Assembly: GCA_049602155.1 (NCBI GenBank)
Contig: JBMYRH010000025.1
Span: 1 to 64,000, forward strand
From: JBMYRH01 sp049602155
GTDB taxonomy: Bacteria > Myxococcota_A > UBA9042 > PHBI01 > JBMYRH01
DNA length: 64,000 bases
Direction: 5' to 3'
Shown: positions 49,160 through 56,605 of the stretch, piece by piece
Numbering within the stretch: position 1 is the first letter of the stretch
Layout: each line of letters starts with the position of its first letter
Program-made: the position numbers and the translations under genes
Notes under the pieces: generated by a model
The model's database searches: none
The model's input: the letters and a program-made list of their open reading frames with translations, nothing else
What the model was told of the DNA's origin: nothing

Positions 49160-51754
49160 TCATGGTGCGGGTTGTGGACAGTTGCACAAGACCTCAAGGC
49201 TGTAGCTGCCAGCGCTGTCCCCTAACCCGTCGACGACGAGCAGGTACTCTTGATCGCTAAACATCCACTGGGTCAGCCCAGCGCTCGTGTATGTGTCGCA
49301 TTGGCCGGTCAGGCACTGGGTGGCCGGCGACTGAGCGTGGGCAGGGGGGCCTCGGATCAAGAAGAGCAGCTGGCCCGGTTGCCCTTCGAGGTGGAAGATC
49401 ACCTCGCCGTCACAGGGCGCCTTGAAGAGATGCGCGCGCTCAGGTGCAGGGTAGGGGGCAGGTAGGCAGCTCCACGCCTCGACGGCTGCGGACGCGACGT
49501 CGCTCGCTGTCGAGCCCTCGACGACCTCTCCGCACGCGAGGTCCGTGGCGATCGGGCAGCACGGGATAGGGGTCGCAGTGCAGGTTCCAGCGCCGTCACA
49601 GGCGTCCTCGACAGTGCACGAAGAGTCATCGTCACATGGTGTCCCCTCAGCGGCGGGTGCGCCGGTGCCTGTGTCCACGCAGGTCAGGCAAGGGGTGATG
49701 GCCTCTCCGACAGAGACGCAGGTGCCATCTGGTCGGTGGCAGGTCCCTGGGGCGTTGCTGTGCATGCAGGTGCCATCCTCACAGAGATCCGTCGTGCACG
49801 CGACCCCGTCATCGGGGCACGGCATCCCCTCGGCGAGGTCCGAGGCGACGAGCATATTGGTCGCCTCACAGACGAGGCATGGTGCCTCAACGGGGTGGCT
49901 CCCGACCGGAATACAGCCCTCGCTCGTGATGCAGGTCCCTGGTTCGGGCAGATGGATGCAGGTGCCGCCTTCACAGCTGTCCAGAGTGCAATCCCAGCCA
50001 TCGTCACAAGTCGACGTCAGGCCGATGCACGTGTCGGCCAGGCAGCGATCGTCGTGCGTACAGCCATCCCCGTCGTCGCATAGGGAGCCTTCGGGAAGCG
50101 GCGGGTTCATACACCCCTGTTCGAGGTCACACGCGTCGACCGTGCAGGGATCGTCGTCCACGCAGCTCAGTGGCGCCCCTCGGCAGACTGCATTCTGGCA
50201 ATAATCGGGCGCTGTGCAGGCGTTGAGGTCATCGCAAGGCGCGTGGTTCGCCTCGGCCAAGCACCCGACGACGGGGTCACACCAGGTGTCCGTGCAGGGG
50301 TTTGTGTCGCTGCAGTCGATCGGTCCACCGACGCAGAGCCCAGCCTCGCTGCATCTGTCATTTCCGGTGCAGAGGTCACCGTCATCGCAGGCAATACCGG
50401 GCGCCGGTGTGTGCACGCACCCCGCATCGTAGACGCAGCTGTCGGTGGTGCAGGGGCTCGCATCGTCACACTCCAAAGGGGTGCCTCGGCAGAACCCCTG
50501 TGGGGCGCAGGTGTCATCGGCGGTACACACGCTCCCGTCATTGCACGGGGCGCCTTCGTCGACTGTGGCGAGGCACCTCCCCTCCACACAGCTCAGGCGC
50601 ACACAGCTGCCGAGGCCGCAGTCCACAGCCAATGGGGTGCAATCGTCATCGGCGGTGCACCGTTGACTGCGGAGGACATCGCCACCGGTCACCACAAGGG
50701 ATCGTGGGAGCTGTGAATCAAGGCGCTCTGCGACTCGTTGTGCGGCCCCAGGTGGATGACGCTCGCCGAGGTCGAGCTCGACCGAGCCCACCTCTCGCCA
50801 CCAGAGCGCCAACATGCGCTGCCGCACCTCCTCCTGTGCCACGAAGACGCGCTGCCACTCCCAAGGCGTCGTGGCCACCGTGTCCAGGCAATTGCCCGTC
50901 ACCTGAACGGTGATATGCCGGCTCAACGCAGCGGACAGGAGGCCCCCAGCGTGGGGCGCGAGCCTTGGCGCGTCTGGGACCTGCGTATCGGATCCACGCC
51001 AGAGGATGGTCGGTGGGCTTGTGTCACTCCACGCCGCCTCGAGGTCCGATACATAGCTGGTGTCCAAGGCGAGGATCAGGAGGCCGACTTCTTGGCAGAC
51101 CTCCCGTGCGTGGCCCGCGAGCCCTGCGTGGGAGATAGCCTCCTCTCCGAGGACGAGGGCACCCTTATGGCTGGCTGCACCGGCGCCTGTCGCGACGATC
51201 AGGACGGTGTCCTCAAGGCCAGCGCCTTGGCATGCGGCGGCGACGACATCGAGGGCTTCCGCCCGACTGGGGGAGAGTCGCAAGGCATAGCCAGGGCTGA
51301 GTGCCTCTAAGGTCTCGGACCATCGGGCGGCGTCGTCTGCCGCCCCGGGATCTGCGCCTAGGAGGACAGCGGCCCTCAAGGTGTGCGCCGTCGCCGTGTA
51401 GGAGCCGTCCCGCCGCCAAGCATCTCGGCCCTCTGGGGCGCCCGCCTCGCGTGGGGCCCAGGCATACCAACCTCCCGCCCATTCGCACGTCGATGGATCG
51501 CGCCACAGGCGTAGGACGGGGTGGTCACCACGTTGCAGCGGCGCGGGGTCAACGAGCCACCCCTCGACACCCGGGATGCTGGTGTCTGTAATGATGAGGC
51601 CCCCATCTGGGATGTCGTTCGCCTCCGTGAAGGGCACATTGCATACAGCTGGGGCATCCGCGATCCCGCGGCAAGCAGGCAGCACCGCGAGCGTGAACAC
51701 AATTGCGATCAGGCTGAGAACGGACACGGATGTGCTCTGGTGCGGAGATGTCAC
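49160..51754 (-). CDS. Cys-rich-repeat lipoprotein with degenerate caspase/C13-like domain
   Basis: The product has about 864 residues from the GTG at 51754 (signal ending AVLPAC). Residues ~120-285 follow the caspase-like fold order: AAVLLGADPGAADDAARW, DTVLIVATGAGAASHKGAL, LLILALDTSYVSDLEA and TILWRGSDTQVPDA. In active members these read G-H-G and D-T/A-C; here the His is replaced (ATGAG, ~188-192) and the Cys is Ser (DTS, 231-233), so it should be inactive. Residues ~370-740 are a long series of Cys-rich units (CDDGDLCTGNDRCSEAGLC type). The C-terminal ~100 residues resemble a pre-peptidase beta domain. It is probably a surface binding protein. Confidence 0.8.
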   Translation of the reverse strand: MTSPHQSTSVSVLSLIAIVFTLAVLPACRGIADAPAVCNVPFTEANDIPDGGLIITDTSIPGVEGWLVDPAPLQRGDHPVLRLWRDPSTCEWAGGWYAWAPREAGAPEGRDAWRRDGSYTATAHTLRAAVLLGADPGAADDAARWSETLEALSPGYALRLSPSRAEALDVVAAACQGAGLEDTVLIVATGAGAASHKGALVLGEEAISHAGLAGHAREVCQEVGLLILALDTSYVSDLEAAWSDTSPPTILWRGSDTQVPDAPRLAPHAGGLLSAALSRHITVQVTGNCLDTVATTPWEWQRVFVAQEEVRQRMLALWWREVGSVELDLGERHPPGAAQRVAERLDSQLPRSLVVTGGDVLRSQRCTADDDCTPLAVDCGLGSCVRLSCVEGRCLATVDEGAPCNDGSVCTADDTCAPQGFCRGTPLECDDASPCTTDSCVYDAGCVHTPAPGIACDDGDLCTGNDRCSEAGLCVGGPIDCSDTNPCTDTWCDPVVGCLAEANHAPCDDLNACTAPDYCQNAVCRGAPLSCVDDDPCTVDACDLEQGCMNPPLPEGSLCDDGDGCTHDDRCLADTCIGLTSTCDDGWDCTLDSCEGGTCIHLPEPGTCITSEGCIPVGSHPVEAPCLVCEATNMLVASDLAEGMPCPDDGVACTTDLCEDGTCMHSNAPGTCHRPDGTCVSVGEAITPCLTCVDTGTGAPAAEGTPCDDDSSCTVEDACDGAGTCTATPIPCCPIATDLACGEVVEGSTASDVASAAVEAWSCLPAPYPAPERAHLFKAPCDGEVIFHLEGQPGQLLFLIRGPPAHAQSPATQCLTGQCDTYTSAGLTQWMFSDQEYLLVVDGLGDSAGSYSLEVLCNCPQPAP

Positions 51755-51837
51755 GCCGTAAGGATGGCCGGGTCGGCCTACCCGCGGCAAGCGAGAGAAC
51801 GGACGGCTGCCCTTTGAAGTGCTAAAGTCACCTCGCC

Positions 51838-52362
51838 TTGCACAGACTACGCACCATCGTCGCTCTCGCGCTAAGCGCGCTCCTCTGGGCCTGCCCGGCT
51901 CACGAAGGGCCAGGCCTTGTGGACGCAAAGCCCGCAAAGCCGAAGCGCGTGATGTCCACGGATCAAGTCATCAACGTCGTGTTGCCCACTGATCTGCTGG
52001 TCCATCGCTTCGCAGGTAGCGTGCAGGGCGTGTCGGGAGATGGCTCGTATCGGCTGCATGTCGAGCGGTTGGCATCGGAGCGCCTCATTCGACTGGCCGC
52101 AGCATCCAAGGATGGCTGGAGCGCCAGAGGCTGGGAGGTCACTGGGGAGCAGCACTTCGAGCACGCCCTGTTCGCCGCCCTGAAGCGCGGTGGTACCAAG
52201 CGTAAGCCGTCGGAGCGGCGCGAGGTGTGGTGGATCGAGCGGGACGGAGCGGTGGCACTGTGTGACGTGATCGCCACGCCGTCCGCCTTCGAGCGACTCG
52301 GGGAGCCGGTCAGGGCAGGGTGCCAGACCATTGAGGTCGTCTCGTGGCCCACGACGGAGTGA
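51838..52362 (+). CDS. Small hypothetical lipoprotein
   Basis: The product has 174 residues from a TTG start with no strong ribosome site. The signal (LRTIVALALSALLWAC) is clear. The mature part (~20-174) alternates beta strands with basic stretches and has two Cys (VALCDVI and RAGCQTI) that could pair. No family is recognised. The stop overlaps the start of the outer-membrane protein gene (GTGA). The gene diverges from the Cys-rich lipoprotein, with 83 bases between starts. Confidence 0.7.
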   Translation: MHRLRTIVALALSALLWACPAHEGPGLVDAKPAKPKRVMSTDQVINVVLPTDLLVHRFAGSVQGVSGDGSYRLHVERLASERLIRLAAASKDGWSARGWEVTGEQHFEHALFAALKRGGTKRKPSERREVWWIERDGAVALCDVIATPSAFERLGEPVRAGCQTIEVVSWPTTE

Positions 52363-53354
52363 CGGTGCTGCTGGTGCGTTGGGCGCTGGCGCTGGTCATC
52401 TTGGCAGGGCTCTCTTGTGACGATGCCTTCGCAGGCCAGCCGCGGCTCGTGACCTTGAGCTATGTCCTAGGTGAAGGGGCCGGGGACTGTCCAAGCCGCG
52501 CTGCTCTGCACGAGGCTGTCGCTCAGCGACTGGGCTACATGCCCTTCACCCACGACGCTCAAGAGCATGTCGAGGTCGCCATCGAGGCAAGGGGGAGCAC
52601 GTACCGCGCACGGATTCGACTCAGCCGAGCGGATGCGCCCACGCGCGCCGAGCGCGAGGTGGAAGCTACGGTGCGTGGCTGCGATGAGATTGTGGACGCT
52701 TTGGCGCTCTCCGTGAGTTTGGCACTCGACCCGGACGCAGTAGAGCGCGTGAAACGGCCCCGCCGTGCTCGCGACCTCACCCCCGAACGCCGTGGCCGCC
52801 GTCAACCAGCTGCAGCGTTGGTTGGCGTGGTCGCGCCTCTGGGGAGCGGCGCGACCTCCCCGGCCGCGTCGGGTGTTTGGCTCGTGGGCGCACGCACCGG
52901 CGTCAGCTGGGGGATGACGCCTCAGGTGGCGCCTGAGATCATCTTCGAGGGCGCGTACCATCGACGACTGTGGGGGCTAGGTCTTGAGCTGAGGGCGACG
53001 TTGCCTCTGCCGCGTCAGGTCGAGGGCGGCGCGATTCAAGGGGGACGCGCCCTGGCCGGCGTTTACGGGTGCGTGGGCTGGGACTGGTTTCGTGGGTGTG
53101 GGCACGCTTCGGCAGGGGTGAGTTACCTCGCAGGCGATGGCCTCCAAGATGCCCAATCGGAGGGTCTGTTCGTCGCGAGCGCTGGAGGGCGTCTTCAATT
53201 TCTATGGCCCCTCACCGAGGCGTTGAGGTTGAACATCTTGGCTGGCATGGAGGTGGCCTTGGTGCAGGTCAGTGCAAGGGTTGGGGCGGACACAGCTTGG
53301 CGCTCGGGACCCGTGGGGCTGGAGGCGTCAGCGGGCCTTCTCTGGCGATTGTGA
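52359..53354 (+). CDS. Putative outer-membrane beta-barrel protein next to an ECF sigma factor
   Basis: The product has 331 residues from the GTG at 52359. A signal peptide (VRWALALVILAGLSCDDAFA) precedes a periplasmic domain (~25-140: DCPSRAALHEAVAQRLGYMPF, VRGCDEIVDALALSVSLALD). An Arg-rich linker and amphipathic, Gly/aromatic-rich strands (~165-331) follow, ending with LLWRL and an aromatic pattern expected for an outer-membrane barrel. This domain pair is common in Myxococcota beside ECF sigma genes. The exact function is unknown; envelope sensing is a reasonable inference. Confidence 0.75.
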   Translation: MTVLLVRWALALVILAGLSCDDAFAGQPRLVTLSYVLGEGAGDCPSRAALHEAVAQRLGYMPFTHDAQEHVEVAIEARGSTYRARIRLSRADAPTRAEREVEATVRGCDEIVDALALSVSLALDPDAVERVKRPRRARDLTPERRGRRQPAAALVGVVAPLGSGATSPAASGVWLVGARTGVSWGMTPQVAPEIIFEGAYHRRLWGLGLELRATLPLPRQVEGGAIQGGRALAGVYGCVGWDWFRGCGHASAGVSYLAGDGLQDAQSEGLFVASAGGRLQFLWPLTEALRLNILAGMEVALVQVSARVGADTAWRSGPVGLEASAGLLWRL

Positions 53355-53356
53355 GC

Positions 53357-53398
53357 GGGTTGGGTCACTCTCCGTGACGGTTCTCCGGGCTCCAACCC
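53357..53398 (+). other. Nested stem-loop between the outer-membrane protein and sigma genes
   Basis: GGGTTGG (53357-53363) pairs perfectly with CCAACCC (53392-53398). Immediately inside it GTCAC (53364-53368) pairs with GTGAC (53374-53378) around TCTCC. No T-run follows, so it is not a standard terminator. It ends ten bases before the sigma-factor start and could modulate its translation or mRNA processing. Confidence 0.4.
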
Positions 53399-53408
53399 AA
53401 TCGCAGAG

Positions 53409-53990
53409 TTGACGGTGTCTAACCCTGTTCCCAACACACGCGAGAGTGACGAGGCGCTGGAGGCCTTATTTGAAGAGATCTATCGACAGGAGTTCGACTT
53501 CGTATGGCGCCTCGTTAGACGCTTTGGTGCCCGAGACCGCGACCGCGAGGACTTGGTCCACGATGTCTTCGTCGCTGTTCATCGCTCTTTGTCGACCTAT
53601 GACCGCGGGCGTCCGCTGCGACCATGGCTCTTTGGCGTCACGTTCCGAGTGGTCTCTGATTACCGCCGTCGCGCGCGCTTTGACCGCGAGATCCCCGTGG
53701 AGGCGCACGCGACGGCTGCGACGCCCCCGGTGGCTCACGAACGGCTCGAACAAGGGGAGCGGGCGGCCCTCGTGGCTGAGGGGCTCGAGCGCGTGCCTTT
53801 TGAGCAGCGGGTGGTCTTTGTCATGCACGAGATGGAGGGCCAGACCGTTCCCGAGATTGCTCGCGTCCTGGGGATCCCCGAGAATACCTGTTACTCGCGG
53901 CTGCGGCTCGCTCGGAAGCGCTTCACCAGCGCGGTTCGTGCGATCTCCGCGGCTCGTGAGTCATACGTCTCCCCTGCAGAGAGTGAATGA
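53409..53990 (+). CDS. ECF-type RNA polymerase sigma factor
   Basis: The product has 193 residues from TTG 53409; GTG 53415 is equally possible. Region 2 is typical: FDFVWRLVRRFGARDRDREDLVHDVFVAVHRSL, then LRPWLFGVTFRVVSDYRRR. Region 4 has LERVPFEQRVVFVMHEMEGQTVPEIARVLGIPENTCYSRLRLARKRF. Regions 1 and 3 are absent, as in ECF factors. The next gene, six bases on, encodes a membrane protein that probably acts as its anti-sigma factor. The surface lipoproteins downstream may be part of its regulon. Confidence 0.93.
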   Translation: MTVSNPVPNTRESDEALEALFEEIYRQEFDFVWRLVRRFGARDRDREDLVHDVFVAVHRSLSTYDRGRPLRPWLFGVTFRVVSDYRRRARFDREIPVEAHATAATPPVAHERLEQGERAALVAEGLERVPFEQRVVFVMHEMEGQTVPEIARVLGIPENTCYSRLRLARKRFTSAVRAISAARESYVSPAESE

Positions 53991-53996
53991 GCGCTG

Positions 53997-54821
53997 ATGA
54001 CTGGAACTGACCCAACCCCCGAACATTTGCCAGGTGACATCGCGGCGTTGCTCGCCGACTCAGGTGATGCGCCTGCGCCCGTTGCGGTCCGTGAGCGCAT
54101 CTTGGAGCGTGTGCAAGCGTCTGTCGCTACGCCTGGTGCCAGTACGAGCAACGATGGCGGTGCGGTCACGGGTGCAGTGAGTGGGCACGGTGTCGGCGCC
54201 GCGATAGCGGTCTTGGGGGCAGTGTTGGTCGTCGGCGCGTTTCTTCGCCCCGGTCAGGGCCCTCCTGTGAGTGAAGTGGTGGCAGGGGTGACCCTAGTCG
54301 AGAGTAAGGACGCGCCGACTGCGCGTGGGGTGCGGCTCGCCGCGACCCCGATGAAGGCCGCCCCCACGCAGCGCGTGGAGACCTCTCCGTTGATGTCCAA
54401 TACACCGGTGCCGGCGCCGGTGGTCGTGACTCCAAATGCCACAGAGCCCGTCCCGGGTCATTCGTCCGCGGTTCCGGCGTCACCACCGAAGGCCCCTCTC
54501 GCCGCGTCCAAGCCAATGAAGGCCACCCCCACGAAGGCGCCGATGCGGGACCTCGCAGCCGAGCGCAAGCTCCTCGACCGTGCACGCGCAGCTCTCGGCT
54601 CAAGAGATCAGCCAGGGGCACTTCGAATCGTTAGGAGCCATCGGGCCAAATACCCCCGAGGTGCGCTCGTGGAAGAGCGCGAGAGTTTATGGGTCCGTGG
54701 GCTCCTAGAGAGTGGGCAGGTTGCGCCCGGGGTGAAGAGGGGTGAGCGGTTCTTGAAGCGCTTCCCACGGAGCATCCATCGGGGCGCTGTAGAGCGGGCC
54801 CTTGAAAGAGCTCAACGTTGA
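53997..54821 (+). CDS. Putative anti-sigma factor with membrane segment and helical C-terminus
   Basis: The product has 274 residues. The N-terminal ~60 residues (EHLPGDIAALLADSGDAPAPVAVRERILERVQA) are cytoplasmic. One membrane helix (GAAIAVLGAVLVVGAFL) sits near residues 60-82. A Pro/Ala/Thr-rich periplasmic spacer follows, and then a helical TPR-like domain (~180-274: AERKLLDRARAALGS, ALRIVRSHRAKYP, GERFLKRFP). There is no zinc-binding HxxxCxxC anti-sigma motif, so assignment rests on position after the ECF gene and the topology. The stop overlaps the next start (TTGA). Confidence 0.7.
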   Translation: MTGTDPTPEHLPGDIAALLADSGDAPAPVAVRERILERVQASVATPGASTSNDGGAVTGAVSGHGVGAAIAVLGAVLVVGAFLRPGQGPPVSEVVAGVTLVESKDAPTARGVRLAATPMKAAPTQRVETSPLMSNTPVPAPVVVTPNATEPVPGHSSAVPASPPKAPLAASKPMKATPTKAPMRDLAAERKLLDRARAALGSRDQPGALRIVRSHRAKYPRGALVEERESLWVRGLLESGQVAPGVKRGERFLKRFPRSIHRGAVERALERAQR

Positions 54822-56488
54822 GCTTTGGGCGCTGGCGGTGGACCCCCTTGCTCATCAGCGCCCTTTGCGCAGGGTGCCATGTAGAGGTGTGGCTTGGGGA
54901 CGCCGCAGACGCCAGTTCGAGCGTTGTTCACGGGGACCAAGACGATGCGATTGAAGTGGGCCGCAGCCCCTGCCTCGTGGCCTACCCGAGCGCGCTGGAC
55001 ATGGGAGTCGTTCGCCAAGGAGAGGTGAAAACACAGGCCGTGTCCCTCAGAAACACCTGCGCCGAGACCGTGGCCCTCACGGGGGTGCTAATGAGTGGGA
55101 GCGCTGCGTTCACGCTTGAGTTAGAGGGTGTGGCGTGGGTCGCGACCATCGTCACTGCGACGGAGGGCGTCGCCCTCCAAGAGCCCGTGTTGATCGAGGC
55201 CGGGCAGGAGTTTGTCGCCCCGGTGACCTTCTCGCCGACACACGGAGAGGGAGCCTATGCGAACATTGTCTGGGTCTCAGACGATCCCTTTGGCGGTTTT
55301 GGCCTCGCCGCCCAGGTCAAGGCAAACACTGCACTCCCATGTCTCGTGACGTTCCCGAAGAGCCTCGACTTTGCTGGCACGTTGGTCGGAGAGTCCTCAG
55401 AGCGGCCGATCTTGCTGAAGTCCTGTGGCGCCGCGCCGCTCTCGCTCGAGGCCCTGAGCTTCACAGGACCTGACTTCGCGCGCTTTGGCTGGTTGGCCGA
55501 CAGTGAGCCTTTTGCTGGAGCGTTGATGCCCGGCGAGGTGCGTCACTTGACGCTCACGTACTCACCCACGGAGACGGCCACAGTCGGAGACACGGGTTTA
55601 CCGGTCTTGGAGGCCGCCCTTATGGTGATTGAGAGCGACGCCTTTAAGGGAGATTGGATAATCCCGGTCTCGGGCTTCGGAGCAGAGGAGCCGTGCCCTC
55701 ACGCCATCATCGCTCCCGGTACACCGAGCGAGGCGCCCCCTGAGTCGGGGCTCATCTTCGACGGGAAGCTAAGCTATGGCGTGGCCGCTCCAGTGGTGTC
55801 GTGGGAGTGGTCTGTGGAGCCTCCGCCCGGAGCGTTGGTGACCCTCGAGCCGGTGGACGGACCAGCCGTAATGCAGTTGATGCCTCAGGCACTGGGGCGC
55901 CACACTGTGAGCCTGAGTGTGACGGATGAAAAGGGGATGGAGGCCTGCGCGCCGGCGGTCCATGTTGTCGATTTTGTGGAGGTGACGGGCTTGGCTGTCG
56001 AGCTGTGGTGGGATGGCGGCAATGACCTCGATATCCACCTTTTGCACGAGTTGGCTGTGGGACTGGACCTCGATGGAGATGGGCAGTTCGACGGATGGTT
56101 CGATAAGCCGTTTGATACGTTTTGGGCGAACCCAAACCCCAACTGGGGAGTCGTGGAGGGGCAGGGGGACTCGGATGATCCCAGCCTCGCGTTTGACGAT
56201 TACGATGGCTGGGGGCCAGAGCGAATCGTGTTGTCTATGCCAGAGGAGGCGCGCTCTTATCGTGTCGGCGTGCACCACTGGGATGACCGTGACAACGGCC
56301 CAGTAAGCGCGTGGGTGCGGGTGTGGCACGATGGCGCCCTTGTTCACGAGGCGAGCCTCGAGGCGATGCCGGAGCACGCCCTGTGGGACCTCGGGAGCGT
56401 TGCGCCCGACGGGCAGTGGATCAGCCCTGGCGAGACCCCTGTCGTGCTCCTTGACGTGGTGCGACCTGTGGAGCTGAAGGGGCCTTGA
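54818..56488 (+). CDS. Choice-of-anchor-D surface lipoprotein, copy 1
   Basis: The product has 556 residues from the TTG at 54818, overlapping the anti-sigma stop. The signal ends LCAGC. Two or three Ig-like choice-of-anchor-D domains (LDMGVVRQGEVKTQAVSLRN, LDFAGTLVGESSERPILLKS) cover residues ~40-290. A PKD-like domain (LIFDGKLSYGVAAPVVSWEW) follows. The last ~170 residues (DLDIHLLHELAVGLDLDGDG, WDDRDNGPVSAWVRVWHDG) form an Asp-rich, possibly Ca-binding, terminal domain shared with the next gene. It is a likely surface structural or adhesive protein. Confidence 0.85.
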   Translation: MSFGRWRWTPLLISALCAGCHVEVWLGDAADASSSVVHGDQDDAIEVGRSPCLVAYPSALDMGVVRQGEVKTQAVSLRNTCAETVALTGVLMSGSAAFTLELEGVAWVATIVTATEGVALQEPVLIEAGQEFVAPVTFSPTHGEGAYANIVWVSDDPFGGFGLAAQVKANTALPCLVTFPKSLDFAGTLVGESSERPILLKSCGAAPLSLEALSFTGPDFARFGWLADSEPFAGALMPGEVRHLTLTYSPTETATVGDTGLPVLEAALMVIESDAFKGDWIIPVSGFGAEEPCPHAIIAPGTPSEAPPESGLIFDGKLSYGVAAPVVSWEWSVEPPPGALVTLEPVDGPAVMQLMPQALGRHTVSLSVTDEKGMEACAPAVHVVDFVEVTGLAVELWWDGGNDLDIHLLHELAVGLDLDGDGQFDGWFDKPFDTFWANPNPNWGVVEGQGDSDDPSLAFDDYDGWGPERIVLSMPEEARSYRVGVHHWDDRDNGPVSAWVRVWHDGALVHEASLEAMPEHALWDLGSVAPDGQWISPGETPVVLLDVVRPVELKGP

Positions 56489-56605
56489 GTTGCGCAAAAC
56501 CGTGCCACTGAGGGTGTGTTTTCTCTTGGAGTGCAGATTTTGTGATGGTTGCAGGGTTCGAGGGCCAACCCATGGATAGGTACGACCTAGCCCAGGAGTT
56601 CTGCC

